From: JAVVHH01 sp963835135
GTDB taxonomy: Bacteria > Pseudomonadota > Alphaproteobacteria > Acetobacterales > Acetobacteraceae
DNA length: 64,000 nucleotides
NCBI GenBank assembly: GCA_963835135.1
Contig: CAWIEF010000003.1
Location: 1,054,001-1,118,000 of the forward strand
Direction: 5' to 3'
Positions 8,404 through 18,694 of this stretch are shown here, piece after piece (position 1 is the first letter of the stretch; every line of letters starts with the position of its first letter). The notes under the pieces are model-generated. The model saw only the letters and a program-made list of their open reading frames with translations, was not told where the DNA came from and did not search any database. The translations under genes were made by a program, and so were the position numbers.

Positions 8404-8479
8404 GGCGTGTAGCTCAGTGGCAGAGCGCTGCTATTACATGGCAGAGGCCGGGGGTTCGAACTCCTTCCACGCCTACCAG
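8404..8479 (+). tRNA. tRNA-Val (anticodon TAC), slightly irregular T-arm
   Basis: A 76-base cloverleaf. The acceptor arm AGGCGTG (8404-8410) pairs with CACGCCT (8469-8475), followed by discriminator A and encoded CCA (8477-8479). The D-stem is GCTC/GAGC (8413-8416 and 8424-8427). The anticodon stem is CTGCT/GGCAG with loop ATTACAT (8434-8440), anticodon TAC at 8436-8438 reading GUA/GUG. The overall shape resembles alphaproteobacterial tRNA-Val(GAC). There is one base too many between TTC of the T-loop and the acceptor stem: the T-loop is either 8 bases, or a junction base is unpaired, and the T-stem contains G-U pairs. It may be a functional but unusual tRNA or a decaying copy. Confidence 0.75.
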
Positions 8480-8533
8480 ATTTGTGTGGTATGTAGCCGT
8501 AATGTTGAATGTTTTGGAGGCCAAGGCGCTCTC

Positions 8534-9142
8534 ATGACCAACCGGCTATTGCGGGTTCTGACCCTGTTTCCGATCCTTGCCGGGCTGCTCGCAGCCTGTT
8601 CCTCGACGCCTCCCGTCAATCAGGTGGTTCCAGCGAACCTGCCTTATGTGATCGGCCCGGGCGACACGATGGGGATCTACGTGTTCCGCAACCCGGAACT
8701 CAGCACCACGGCCGTCGTCGCCCCTGACGGCCGCATCTCGCTGCCCCTGGTCCCCGACATCGTCGCGAACGGCCGGACTGCGCCTGAACTCTCCAAGGAC
8801 ATCGAGGGGCGGCTCAAGGAATACGTCAAGGAGCCGAAGGTCTCCGTCATCGTCAACGGCTTCGTTGGACCATCCAGCCGTCAAGTCCGGGTCATCGGCG
8901 AGGCGACCGATCCCGTCGCGATCCCATACCGCGATCAGATGACCCTGCTTGACGTCATGATCGCGACGAAGGGCCTGACGCGCTTTGCCGCCGGAAATCG
9001 TGCCGTCATCATCCGACGCTACGGCGGTCCGCGCCAAGTCATCCCAGTTCGTCTGAGCGATCTGATCAAAGACGGCGACATCGACCAGAACGTCACGATG
9101 GCGCCAGGTGACGTTCTCCTCATCCCGCAAACATTTTTCTGA
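8534..9142 (+). CDS. Polysaccharide export lipoprotein (Wza-like, XrtA/PEP-CTERM type)
   Basis: A 202-residue outer-membrane export protein. The ATG at 8534 gives a classical lipoprotein signal with lipobox LLAAC (Cys22); the frame is open further upstream only because it reads through the tRNA. The poly_export domain is marked by YVIGPGDTMGIYVFRNPELS and by PDGRISLPLVPDIVANGRT, followed by one SLBB-like segment (VRVIGEATDPVAIPYRDQMTLLDVM) and the tail VTMAPGDVLLIPQTFF. The length, about 200 residues, fits the short Wza relatives of XrtA/PEP-CTERM exopolysaccharide loci rather than full-length Wza. It should form the periplasm-outer membrane part of an exopolysaccharide exporter, working with the chain-length protein 10 bases downstream. 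Confidence 0.88.
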   Translation: MTNRLLRVLTLFPILAGLLAACSSTPPVNQVVPANLPYVIGPGDTMGIYVFRNPELSTTAVVAPDGRISLPLVPDIVANGRTAPELSKDIEGRLKEYVKEPKVSVIVNGFVGPSSRQVRVIGEATDPVAIPYRDQMTLLDVMIATKGLTRFAAGNRAVIIRRYGGPRQVIPVRLSDLIKDGDIDQNVTMAPGDVLLIPQTFF

Positions 9143-9152
9143 CGGCCGGACG

Positions 9153-10679
9153 ATGTATCAGACCCAACTGCTCATTCGTAAGCAGCTTTCGGCAGCGTGG
9201 CGCTACCGCTGGCCAGCCGTCTTCCTCGGTTGGCTGGTGTGCGCTGTCGGTTGGGTCGGTGTGATGAAGATTCCCAACACCTACGAGGCCGACGCACGCC
9301 TCTACATCGATGCTGATGCCATTCTGACGCCGTTGCTGCGAGGGATCTCCATGGATTCCTCGCTGCAGGCACAGGTCGACCTTTTGTCTCGGACATTGAT
9401 GAGCCGGCCAAATCTCGAGAAGCTGGTCTCCAAGACCGACTTGAACCTGCAAGTCGACACCCCGGCCGAGAAGCAAGCGCTCGTCGCTCGGCTCAGCACC
9501 GAGATCAAGCTTATTCCGCAAACCCGAAGCCTGTTTGTGATCTCCTATCGCAACGAAAACCCCCGGCTGGCCTACGACATCGTCCAGGCCATGCTCACAG
9601 GCTTCGTCGAAGGCAAGGCGGGCAACAATCGCAGCGATTTAGAGAACGCCAACCGCTTCATCGAAAGCCAACTCGGCTTCTACGAACGGCAGTTGCGCGA
9701 AGCCGAACGCCGCCGCGCCGAGTTCCGTACGCGGTATACCGATCTCCTTCCCGGGGACACCGGAACCAGCAGGCTTCAGGGCGCCGTGGAGGCCGTCCGG
9801 GCGCTCAGCGGACAGATCGCGGACGCGCAGGCGCGCCGGGTCTCTCTGGCCAAGGAGCTGGCCGGCACGCCTCCCATGCTCGTTCCCGAGAACACTGCTG
9901 GCTCCGCAGGCGGCGGCGGCTCCCGCCTGGCGGCGGAAGAACAGAAACTCAGTGAGCTCCGCCTACGGCTGACTGATGCGCATCCGGACATCATCGCACA
10001 ACGGCAAATCATTGCCGCACTGCGGGCGGGCAAGCTGGGTCGGGACTCGTCCGACGCACCGCGTGCCCCGGTCGCGAGCGCGCCGGCAGTACCCAACCCG
10101 GTGTACGAGCAGTTGAAGGTGCGCATGGTCGACACCGACTCCTCGATCTCCTCGCTGCAACGGCAACTCGCCGACGCGATCAAGGAACGCGACAGGCTCG
10201 AAGCAATCGCCAAGACCGCGCCGGCATTGCAGGCAGACGCGCTGAACCTCGATCGCGACTACGGAGTTCTGCAGACAAACTACTCGGCCCTTCTCGCCCG
10301 CCGTGAGTCCATGCGGATCTCTGCGGCGGCGGAAGCCAACGCGGACCAGGTCAAGATCCAGATCATTGAGCCACCGCTGGTGCCGACCGTGCCGGTCGCA
10401 CCGCAGCGGACCAAGTTGGTGACGGGGGTTCTCGTGGCCGGGCTGGCCGCCGGGATCGGGTTGGCGCTCTTGCTGGTCCAACTCGACCAGTCGTTTCACA
10501 CGACCGATGATCTGCGCAGCCTCGGCTATCCTGTGGTCGGCGGCGTCTCGCTCCTTGGCGGCACCGTCTCACTCTTCCGTCGACTTGTGACCGTCAGCAG
10601 CTTCGTTTGCGCCGTGATCCTGCCCTGTATGATCTACGGCGGCCTGCTGATCCGATTGATCCGGAGCGGTTCCGCCTAA
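9153..10679 (+). CDS. Polysaccharide chain-length determinant (Wzz family, XrtA type)
   Basis: A 508-residue inner-membrane Wzz protein. The first membrane helix lies at about residues 17-38, a long periplasmic part follows with coiled-coil segments (about 160-230 and 330-380), and a second helix is near 430 (GVLVAGLAAGIGLALLLVQL). A third hydrophobic stretch occurs near the C-terminus (about 480-503). ADARLYIDADAILTPLLRG and the pre-helix PPLVPTVPVAPQRTK segment are typical of the chain-length protein of XrtA/PEP-CTERM polysaccharide loci. No tyrosine-kinase domain is fused. The start at 9153 follows the export lipoprotein by 10 bases. The kinase, glycosyltransferases and exosortase expected in a full locus are not in the window; fumC follows instead. 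Confidence 0.88.
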   Translation: MYQTQLLIRKQLSAAWRYRWPAVFLGWLVCAVGWVGVMKIPNTYEADARLYIDADAILTPLLRGISMDSSLQAQVDLLSRTLMSRPNLEKLVSKTDLNLQVDTPAEKQALVARLSTEIKLIPQTRSLFVISYRNENPRLAYDIVQAMLTGFVEGKAGNNRSDLENANRFIESQLGFYERQLREAERRRAEFRTRYTDLLPGDTGTSRLQGAVEAVRALSGQIADAQARRVSLAKELAGTPPMLVPENTAGSAGGGGSRLAAEEQKLSELRLRLTDAHPDIIAQRQIIAALRAGKLGRDSSDAPRAPVASAPAVPNPVYEQLKVRMVDTDSSISSLQRQLADAIKERDRLEAIAKTAPALQADALNLDRDYGVLQTNYSALLARRESMRISAAAEANADQVKIQIIEPPLVPTVPVAPQRTKLVTGVLVAGLAAGIGLALLLVQLDQSFHTTDDLRSLGYPVVGGVSLLGGTVSLFRRLVTVSSFVCAVILPCMIYGGLLIRLIRSGSA

Positions 10680-10767
10680 CGCGTCGGCGGCCCTCCCCGC
10701 CCGCGCTGCGGATTGAACCATTCGCGCCGGGACCGCTTCAAGGCGCGTAGCTTGAGCGGAGGGCAGC

Positions 10768-12225
<1,458 letters not shown>

Positions 12226-12296
12226 CGCAGCATCACCGTCCCCGAGGAGCCATGCGACTCCACTGGCATGGCCTGACGATTGCATGGAGTGACTCG

Positions 12297-13913
12297 ATGT
12301 ATGCCGACACTCTGATCGAAGGACGCGTCTGGTGCGGGTTGCACGAGGGCTGGGCCGAGGCGATCGCGCTGCACGGCGAGCGCATCGTCGCCGTCGGCCA
12401 GCGCGCCGCCGTCCGCGCCCTCGCCGGTCCGGCAACCCGGCGCATCGACCTCGACGGCCGGGTCGCCATCCCCGCCTTCAACGACGCGCACCAGCATCTG
12501 CTGCCGCTCGGCCTCAACATGACCTACGTCAACCTGCGCCCCGAGCACGTCACCACGCTCGACGAGCTGCTGCGCCGGATCGCCGAAGCCGCCCAGGCCA
12601 CACCGAACGGCCAATGGGTGCTCGGCCGCGGCTACGATCACAACGAACTCGACGTCCGCCGCCACCCCACCGCCGACGAACTCACCCGCGCCGCCCCGGA
12701 CAACCCGGTCCTCGTGCGCCGCACCTGCGGCCACATGGCCGTCGCCAACGCCGCCGCCCTCTCCATCGCCGAAGTCGGCCACAACACCCCGGACCCGGAG
12801 GGTGGCCTCATCGAGCGCCGCGACGGCAAACTCACCGGCCTGTTCCAGGAGCGCTCCATGCGCCTCCTCTACGACCATGTGCCGGAACCGGGCGACGCCG
12901 CCCTGGTCGACGCCATCGAGCGCGCCGGCCGCCACATGAACGAGCTCGGCTTCACCGCCGTCATGGACGCCAATGTCGGCATGTCCGCCGGCTTGCGCGA
13001 AATCGCCGCCTACCGCACCGCCCTGGCCACCGGCCGGCTGCCGGTGCGCACCTGGATCTGCCTGGCCGGCAATCCGGAGGGCATCGCCGACCAGGCCTGG
13101 GCGGACGGCATCCGCCCCAACGACGGCGACGACATGCTCCGCTTCGGCGCCATGAAAGTGTTCGCCGACGGCTCCGCCGGCGGCCTCACCGCCGCCATGC
13201 ACGAGCCCTACCGGCAAGGCGGCACCGGCGTATTCTGCTTCCCCGACGCCACCATGCACCGCCTGCTCCGCCGCTACCACGAGCAAGGCTGGCAGTTGGC
13301 CATCCACGCCATCGGCGACGCCGCCATCGAGCAGGTCCTCTCCGGCATGGAGGCCGCCGACGCCCCCGCCCAGCCCGTCGCCGGCCGCCGCCACCGTATC
13401 GAGCATTGCGGCTTTCTGACCCCCGCGCAGATGGCCCGCATGGCCGCCCGCGGCATCGAGCCCGTGCCGCAGCCCGTCTTCATCTACGAATTCGGCGACC
13501 TCTACGTCACCAATCTCGGCGAGCAGCGTGCCGCCGCGTCCTACCCGATGCGCGACTGGCTCGCGGCCGGCCAGCATCCCGCCGCCAGTTCCGACGCCCC
13601 GGTCTCCTCGACCGACCCCTTCCAAAACCTCTTCACCATGGTGACAAGGCAGACCAACAAAGGCACCGTCATCGGCCCCGGCCAAGCGATCTCGCTCGAA
13701 CAAGCCGTCCACTGCCTCACCTACAACGGCGCCTACACCCAGTTCGCCGAGGACCGCCGCGGCCGCCTCCGTCCCGGCATGCTCGCCGACGTCGCAATCC
13801 TCTCGCGCGACATCTTCAGCGCCGCCCCCGCCACGCTGCTCCACACCCAAGCCGATCTCGTCCTCCTCGCCGGCCGCCCCGTCTTCGACCGCCACGGTGC
13901 GATGACGAAGTGA
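12297..13913 (+). CDS. YtcJ-like metal-dependent amidohydrolase
   Basis: A 538-residue amidohydrolase (amidohydro_3, YtcJ/LAF3 group). The domain begins with a small beta-sandwich (residues 1-60), then FNDAHQHLLPLG holds the first metal-binding His pair, VFADGSAGG lies in the barrel, and LAIHAIGDAAIEQV and RIEHCGF supply further His ligands. SSDAPVSSTDPF carries the catalytic Asp. Substrates in this group are amides, cyclic ureas or N-formyl compounds; the exact one is not readable. The start is ATG 12297 with GGAG 8 bases upstream; an ATG 45 bases earlier in frame (12252) has a poorly spaced site. The stop overlaps the GTG start of a dipeptide-type ABC permease (GTGA), so hydrolase and uptake genes are coupled. 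Confidence 0.88.
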   Translation: MYADTLIEGRVWCGLHEGWAEAIALHGERIVAVGQRAAVRALAGPATRRIDLDGRVAIPAFNDAHQHLLPLGLNMTYVNLRPEHVTTLDELLRRIAEAAQATPNGQWVLGRGYDHNELDVRRHPTADELTRAAPDNPVLVRRTCGHMAVANAAALSIAEVGHNTPDPEGGLIERRDGKLTGLFQERSMRLLYDHVPEPGDAALVDAIERAGRHMNELGFTAVMDANVGMSAGLREIAAYRTALATGRLPVRTWICLAGNPEGIADQAWADGIRPNDGDDMLRFGAMKVFADGSAGGLTAAMHEPYRQGGTGVFCFPDATMHRLLRRYHEQGWQLAIHAIGDAAIEQVLSGMEAADAPAQPVAGRRHRIEHCGFLTPAQMARMAARGIEPVPQPVFIYEFGDLYVTNLGEQRAAASYPMRDWLAAGQHPAASSDAPVSSTDPFQNLFTMVTRQTNKGTVIGPGQAISLEQAVHCLTYNGAYTQFAEDRRGRLRPGMLADVAILSRDIFSAAPATLLHTQADLVLLAGRPVFDRHGAMTK

Positions 13914-14848
13914 TCCGCCACGTCCTCAACCGCGTCCTGCTCAGCATCCCCGTCCTCCTCGGCGTCCTCCTCGTCGGCTTCCTGCTCATGCAGGTCATCC
14001 CGACCGACCCGGCCACCGTCCGCGCCGGCCCCAGCGCCACCGCCGACATCGTCGCCGCCATCCGCAGCGATCTCGGGCTCGACAAGCCGCTCGCGGTCCA
14101 GTTCCTGCTCTATCTCGCCCGCCTCGCCCGCGGCGATCTCGGCGTCTCCATCATCAACAACATTCCCGTCGCCACCGAACTCGGCAACACGGTCGGCCCC
14201 ACCCTCGAACTCATGCTCGCCAGCCTGATCTGGTCCATCCCGCTCGGGATCGCCGCCGGCACCGCCGCGGCTGCCCGCCGCGGGCGCTGGCTCGACCGGC
14301 TGGTGATGGCCGCCAGCGTCGCCGGCGTCTCGGTGCCGGTCTTCTTCGTCGGGCTCGTGCTCATCTGGTGCGTCGGCTTCCGCTGGCAGTTGCTGCCGTT
14401 CACCGGCCGGGTCGGGCCGCTCTGGACCTGGAACGGACTGCAGGCCGCGATCCTGCCAGCCGTCACCCTCGGCGCCGTGTTCGTCGGCCCCGTCGCGCGG
14501 ATGACCCGGACCGCCATGCTCGACGTCCTCGGCGCCGACCACGTCCGCACTGCCCGCGCCAAGGGCCTGCCCGAACGCAGCGTCCTGCTGCGCCACGCGC
14601 TGCGCAACGCCCTGATCCCCGTGGTCACGCTCATCGGCCTGCAGATCGGTTTCCTGCTCGGCGGCGCCGTCGTCACCGAGACGATCTTCTCCTGGCCGGG
14701 CATCGGGCGGCTGGCCGTCGGCGCCATCCTGTCGTCCGACGTCCCGATGGCCCAGGGCACCATCCTCGTTCTCGCCGGCGGCTTCATCCTCGTCAACCTG
14801 GCGGTCGACCTGATCTACTCATGTCTGGACCCGCGCGTGCGGACGTGA
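13910..14848 (+). CDS. ABC transporter permease, DppB/OppB family
   Basis: A 312-residue inner-membrane permease with about six helices. The family N-terminus (RVLLSIPVLLGVLLVGFLLMQVIP), the conserved RARGLPE-type EAA coupling loop (here HVRTARAKGLPERSVLLRHALRNALIP) and the C-terminal VTETIFSWPGIGRL motif are clear. It begins at GTG overlapping the upstream stop (GTGA) and overlaps the next permease by 28 bases. Together with the DppC-like and DppA-like genes it should take up a peptide or a similar small substrate. No DppD/DppF ATPase genes accompany it in this window. Confidence 0.9.
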   Translation: MIRHVLNRVLLSIPVLLGVLLVGFLLMQVIPTDPATVRAGPSATADIVAAIRSDLGLDKPLAVQFLLYLARLARGDLGVSIINNIPVATELGNTVGPTLELMLASLIWSIPLGIAAGTAAAARRGRWLDRLVMAASVAGVSVPVFFVGLVLIWCVGFRWQLLPFTGRVGPLWTWNGLQAAILPAVTLGAVFVGPVARMTRTAMLDVLGADHVRTARAKGLPERSVLLRHALRNALIPVVTLIGLQIGFLLGGAVVTETIFSWPGIGRLAVGAILSSDVPMAQGTILVLAGGFILVNLAVDLIYSCLDPRVRT

Positions 14849-15669
14849 ACGCCCTCGCCAAGCTCCGCCGCGACCCGATCGCCCTGGCCGCCCTGCTCCT
14901 CGCGGTCCTGCTGATCGCCGCAGCCCTGCTCGCCCCCTGGCTCGCGCCCACCGACCCGTCCGACAACGACCTCTCGATCGCCATGCAGCCCCCCGGTCAA
15001 CTCTTGCCGCTGGGCGCGGACGACCAGGGCCGCGACATGATCACCCGCCTGCTCTACGGCCTGCGGCTCACGCTGCTGATCGGCGTCTGCGCCGTCGGCC
15101 TTGGCGGCGCTGTCGGCAGCGTCCTCGGCCTGCTCGCGGCCTTCTATCGCCGGCTCGACGGCCTCATCATGCGCTGCATGGACGTCATGCTGTCCTTCCC
15201 GGCCATCCTCTTCGGCCTCGCCATCGCGGCCATCTTCGGCCCGGGCGTGCTCGCCGTCGTGCTCGCCCTCTCCGTCGCCACCGTCCCGCTCACCGCCCGC
15301 ATCGTGCGCGCCTCGGCCGCCGTCGAGATGGCCCGCGACTACATCGAAGCCGCCCGCGCCGTCGGCATGGGCGACGCCCGGCTCATGTGGCGACACCTCG
15401 CGCCGAACTGCGCCAGCGCGCTCGTCGTCTTCATCACGCTCCGCTTCGGCCAGGTCATCCTGCTCGGCGCGGCACTCTCCTTCCTCGGCCTCGGCGCCCA
15501 GCCCCCCACCGCCGAACTCGGCGCCATGGCCTCCCAGGGCCGCACCTTCCTGTTCTTCGCGCCCCACATCGCCGTGCTGCCCTGCGCCGTCATCTTTGTG
15601 GTCGTCCTGGTCTTCAACGTCCTCGGCGACGCCCTCCGCGACGCGCTCGACCCCCGCCTCAGCCTGTGA
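14821..15669 (+). CDS. ABC transporter permease, DppC/OppC family
   Basis: A 282-residue partner permease. The OppC-type N-terminus (NALAKLRRDPIALAALLLAVLLIAAALLAPW, then LPLGADDQGRD) is followed by five further helices and the coupling loop ARDYIEAARAVGMGDARLMWRHLAPN. ALSFLGLGAQPPTAELGAMASQGR near the C-terminus is characteristic. The ATG at 14821 lies inside the end of the dppB-like gene, and the substrate-binding gene follows after 22 bases. It forms the membrane channel with the DppB-like protein. Confidence 0.9.
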   Translation: MSGPARADVNALAKLRRDPIALAALLLAVLLIAAALLAPWLAPTDPSDNDLSIAMQPPGQLLPLGADDQGRDMITRLLYGLRLTLLIGVCAVGLGGAVGSVLGLLAAFYRRLDGLIMRCMDVMLSFPAILFGLAIAAIFGPGVLAVVLALSVATVPLTARIVRASAAVEMARDYIEAARAVGMGDARLMWRHLAPNCASALVVFITLRFGQVILLGAALSFLGLGAQPPTAELGAMASQGRTFLFFAPHIAVLPCAVIFVVVLVFNVLGDALRDALDPRLSL

Positions 15670-15691
15670 CCCAGCTCAAAAGGAGTGCCCC

Positions 15692-17260
15692 ATGAGAACG
15701 CTGCTCGCCGCCCTGCTGCTCCTCGCCGGCGTCGCCCACGCCCAGCCCGCCTCAACCCTCGTCGTCCTCCGCTCGATCGACGCCGACAGATACGACCCGG
15801 CCAAGAGCACCGCCCGCAGCGCCGGCGAAGTCCTCTACATGCTCGCCGACACGCTCACCTCGATCGACTGGGACATGAAGACCGTCAAGCCCGGCCTCGC
15901 CAGCGCCTGGACGGTCAGCGAGGACGGCAAGCTCTACACCTTCACCATCCGCGACGACGTCACCTTCTGCGACGGCCGCAAGATGACCGCCGACGACGTC
16001 GTCTACAGCCTCAAGCGCTTCATCGACCCCGCCACCCGCAGCCCGGTCCGTTGGCGCGCCGGCCCCGTCAAGGACATCCGCGCCACCAGCCCCACCACCG
16101 TCGAATACGAGCTCACCCAGCCCTATGGCGAGCTGCCCTACCAGCTCGCGCTCTTCTTCATGTCGATCGTCGACAAACACTCGGTCGAAACCCTCGGCGA
16201 CAATTTCGGCGTGCAGGGCATGAACGGCACCGGGCCGTTCTGCTGGGTCAGCTGGACCCCGCGCGGCGACTTCGTCATGAAGAAACACGACGGCTACGCC
16301 TGGGCCCCGCCCATCTTCAAGAACCCGGCCCCGCAGGTCGACCGCGTCATCTGGCGCATCATCCCCGACGACAACACCCGCCTCGCCGCGCTGATGAGCG
16401 GCCAAGGCGACGTCACTCAATACATCCCCTATGTCGCCCTGCAGAGCCTCAAGAACAATTCCGCCATCCATTTGAGCCAGCAGCCGAATTACTTCTGGGA
16501 CTACTTCCTCGGCTTCAAGGTCGACAAGCCCGCCGTCGACGACCCCGTGCTGCGCCGCGCCGTCGTCATGGCCGTCAACCGCCCCGCCATCGCCAAGGCC
16601 GTCTTCTTCGGCGCCGGCGACCCGGCCGACTCCTACCTCAACCCCAACACCCTCGACTACGACCCCAAGAGCAAGGACCTGCTCGCCAGCTTCGACCCCG
16701 CCGCCGCGCGCAAGCTGCTCGATGACGACGGCTGGGTCCCCGGCCCCGACGGCATCCGCGCCAAGAACGGCGTGCGCGCCAGCTTCCTGCTCTACGGCAT
16801 CACCGACGCGCAATGGAATCGCGCCAGCGAGGCCATCCAAGCCGACCTCAAGCGCATCGGCGTCGAAATGAAAATCCAGTTGTTCGACGCCACTATCGCC
16901 TGGGGCAAGCTCGCCACCCAGGAGTTCGGCGCCTTCGTCATGTCGTATCCTTACGTCTCCGCCTCCGACGCGCTCAGCCTTTATTTCGCCAGCGCCAACA
17001 CGCCGACGCCCAACCGGATGAACTGGAAGAACGCCGACACCGACAAATGGCTGGTCGAGGGCCGCACCGCGCTCGACCCGGCCGCCAAGCGCGAGGCCCT
17101 CGCCAACGTCCAGCGCCAGGTCACCGAAGCCAACGTCTGGATCCCCCTCGTGCGCGAACAGCTCTGGGTCGCCGCCGCCAAGCGCGTCGAGGGCGCGCGC
17201 GCCCACGGGATCTACGGCGTCGGCGTCTATAAGGGCCTCGACATCACGGTCGGGAAATAA
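15692..17260 (+). CDS. ABC transporter substrate-binding protein, family 5 (DppA/OppA-like)
   Basis: A 522-residue periplasmic binding protein with a short signal peptide (residues 1-18, cleavage near AHA-QP). Family 5 marks are the early LVVLRSIDADRYDPA, LASAWTVSEDGKLYTFTIRDDVTFCDGRKMTADDVVYSLKR, and GTGPFCWVSW, with the usual three-domain length of about 500 residues. A strong ribosome site (AAAGGAG, 7 bases) precedes the ATG. It presumably delivers a peptide-like or amide substrate to the two preceding permeases; the flanking amidohydrolases suggest a non-peptide amide or heterocycle, but that is inference. The next amidohydrolase starts only 4 bases after its stop. Confidence 0.9.
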   Translation: MRTLLAALLLLAGVAHAQPASTLVVLRSIDADRYDPAKSTARSAGEVLYMLADTLTSIDWDMKTVKPGLASAWTVSEDGKLYTFTIRDDVTFCDGRKMTADDVVYSLKRFIDPATRSPVRWRAGPVKDIRATSPTTVEYELTQPYGELPYQLALFFMSIVDKHSVETLGDNFGVQGMNGTGPFCWVSWTPRGDFVMKKHDGYAWAPPIFKNPAPQVDRVIWRIIPDDNTRLAALMSGQGDVTQYIPYVALQSLKNNSAIHLSQQPNYFWDYFLGFKVDKPAVDDPVLRRAVVMAVNRPAIAKAVFFGAGDPADSYLNPNTLDYDPKSKDLLASFDPAAARKLLDDDGWVPGPDGIRAKNGVRASFLLYGITDAQWNRASEAIQADLKRIGVEMKIQLFDATIAWGKLATQEFGAFVMSYPYVSASDALSLYFASANTPTPNRMNWKNADTDKWLVEGRTALDPAAKREALANVQRQVTEANVWIPLVREQLWVAAAKRVEGARAHGIYGVGVYKGLDITVGK

Positions 17261-17264
17261 TGGC

Positions 17265-18692
17265 ATGCCGGTAACCGTCATCCGCGGCGCGGACACGGTG
17301 GTCGCCTGGGTCGGCGGCAAGCACGTCTACATGCCGGGCGCCGAAATCGCCTTCGAGGACGGCGTCATCCGCTTCGTCGGCCCCGCCTACGACGGTGTCG
17401 CCGACACCGAGGTGAACGGCGCCGGCGTCATGGTCATGCCCGGCCTGGTCAACATCCACACCCACCCGAGCAGCGAGCCCATGAACAAGGGCCTGCTCGA
17501 TGAGATCGGCAGCCCGGCCCTCTACAACTCCTCGCTCTACGACTACATGCCGCTCTTCCGCGCCGACGCCGACGCCATCCCCCACAGCGTCCGCGTCGCC
17601 TACAGCGAGTTGCTGCTCTCGGGCGTCACCACCGTCGCCGACCTCTCCATCGCCCATTCCGGCTGGCTGGACCTCGCGGCCGAAAGCGGCCTGCGGGTCT
17701 GCCTGGCGCCGATGTTCAAAAGCGCCAAATGGGGCACGCGCAACGGCCACGTCGTCGAGTACGAGTGGGACGAGCCCGCCGGCGAACGCGCCATGGGCGA
17801 GGCGCTCACCCTCATCGAGCGCGCCATGCAGCACCCGTGCGGCCGCCTCTCCGGCATGGTGATCCCCGCCCAGATCGACACCTGCACCGAAGGCCTGCTG
17901 CGCGACAGCTTCGCCGAAGCCCGGCGCCGCAACCTCCCTTGGCAGGTCCATGCCGCCCAATCCGTCGTCGAGTTCCACGAGATCACCCGCCGCCACGGCG
18001 TCACCCCGATCGCCTGGCTCGATCAGCTCGGCGTGCTCAGCGGCCGCTCCATCATCGGCCACGGCATCTTCCTCGACGACCACCCCAGCACCCGCTGGCA
18101 CACCACGAGCGATTTGGCCCGCCTCGCCGAAACCGGCACCACCGTCGCCCACTGCCCCACCGTCTTCGCCCGCCGCGGCATCACGCTCAAGGATTTCGGC
18201 CGCTACACCCGCGCCGGCGTCAACATGGGCGTCGGTACCGACACTTATCCGCACAACATGCTCGACGAGCTCCGCCTGCTCGCCTACCTCGCCCGCACCC
18301 AGGCCGGCGACCCCCGCACACTCAACAGCACCGACCTCTTCAACGCAGCCACCATCAACGGCGCCAAGGCGCTGCATCGCGACGACATCGGCCGCCTCGC
18401 GCCGGGCTGCCGCGCCGACCTCGTCATGGTCGACACCCATCATCCCGCCATGCGCCCCGGCCGCGATCCGGTCCGCAGCCTGATCTACGCCGCCGGCGAC
18501 CGCGCCGTCCGCCGCGTCTACGTCGACGGTCTCATGGTCGTCGACGCCGGCACCGTCCTGACCATGGACTACCCCGCCGCCGCCCAAGCCCTGCACGAAG
18601 CCCAGATCCGCGTCATCGAGCGCGCCCCCTCCCTCGACTGGGACCGCCGCCCGGTCGACCAGATCAGCCCCCCCACCTTCGCCACCAACTGA
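17265..18692 (+). CDS. Amidohydrolase of the TRZ/ATZ/SsnA-like deaminase group
   Basis: A 475-residue cytoplasmic metal-dependent hydrolase. Metal and catalytic residues are visible in order: NIHTHPSSEP (first HxH), QVHAAQS (His on strand 5), IIGHGIFLDD and VAHCPTVFARRG (His on strand 6 and the neighbouring catalytic His), and VGTDTYPHNM with the catalytic Asp. The arrangement is that of chlorohydrolases, guanine or cytosine deaminases and related triazine hydrolases; the substrate is unknown. It follows the dipeptide-type binding protein by 4 bases and is followed by a REP-like pair, which probably closes this transcript. Residues 250-330 and the C-terminal GRLAPGCRADLVMVD segment match typical family length. 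Confidence 0.85.
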   Translation: MPVTVIRGADTVVAWVGGKHVYMPGAEIAFEDGVIRFVGPAYDGVADTEVNGAGVMVMPGLVNIHTHPSSEPMNKGLLDEIGSPALYNSSLYDYMPLFRADADAIPHSVRVAYSELLLSGVTTVADLSIAHSGWLDLAAESGLRVCLAPMFKSAKWGTRNGHVVEYEWDEPAGERAMGEALTLIERAMQHPCGRLSGMVIPAQIDTCTEGLLRDSFAEARRRNLPWQVHAAQSVVEFHEITRRHGVTPIAWLDQLGVLSGRSIIGHGIFLDDHPSTRWHTTSDLARLAETGTTVAHCPTVFARRGITLKDFGRYTRAGVNMGVGTDTYPHNMLDELRLLAYLARTQAGDPRTLNSTDLFNAATINGAKALHRDDIGRLAPGCRADLVMVDTHHPAMRPGRDPVRSLIYAAGDRAVRRVYVDGLMVVDAGTVLTMDYPAAAQALHEAQIRVIERAPSLDWDRRPVDQISPPTFATN

Positions 18693-18694
18693 CC

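Noticed and set aside
8360..8533. Possible N-terminal extension of the export lipoprotein reading through the tRNA
   Set aside because: The extension would translate the tRNA; ATG 8534 gives a proper lipoprotein signal.
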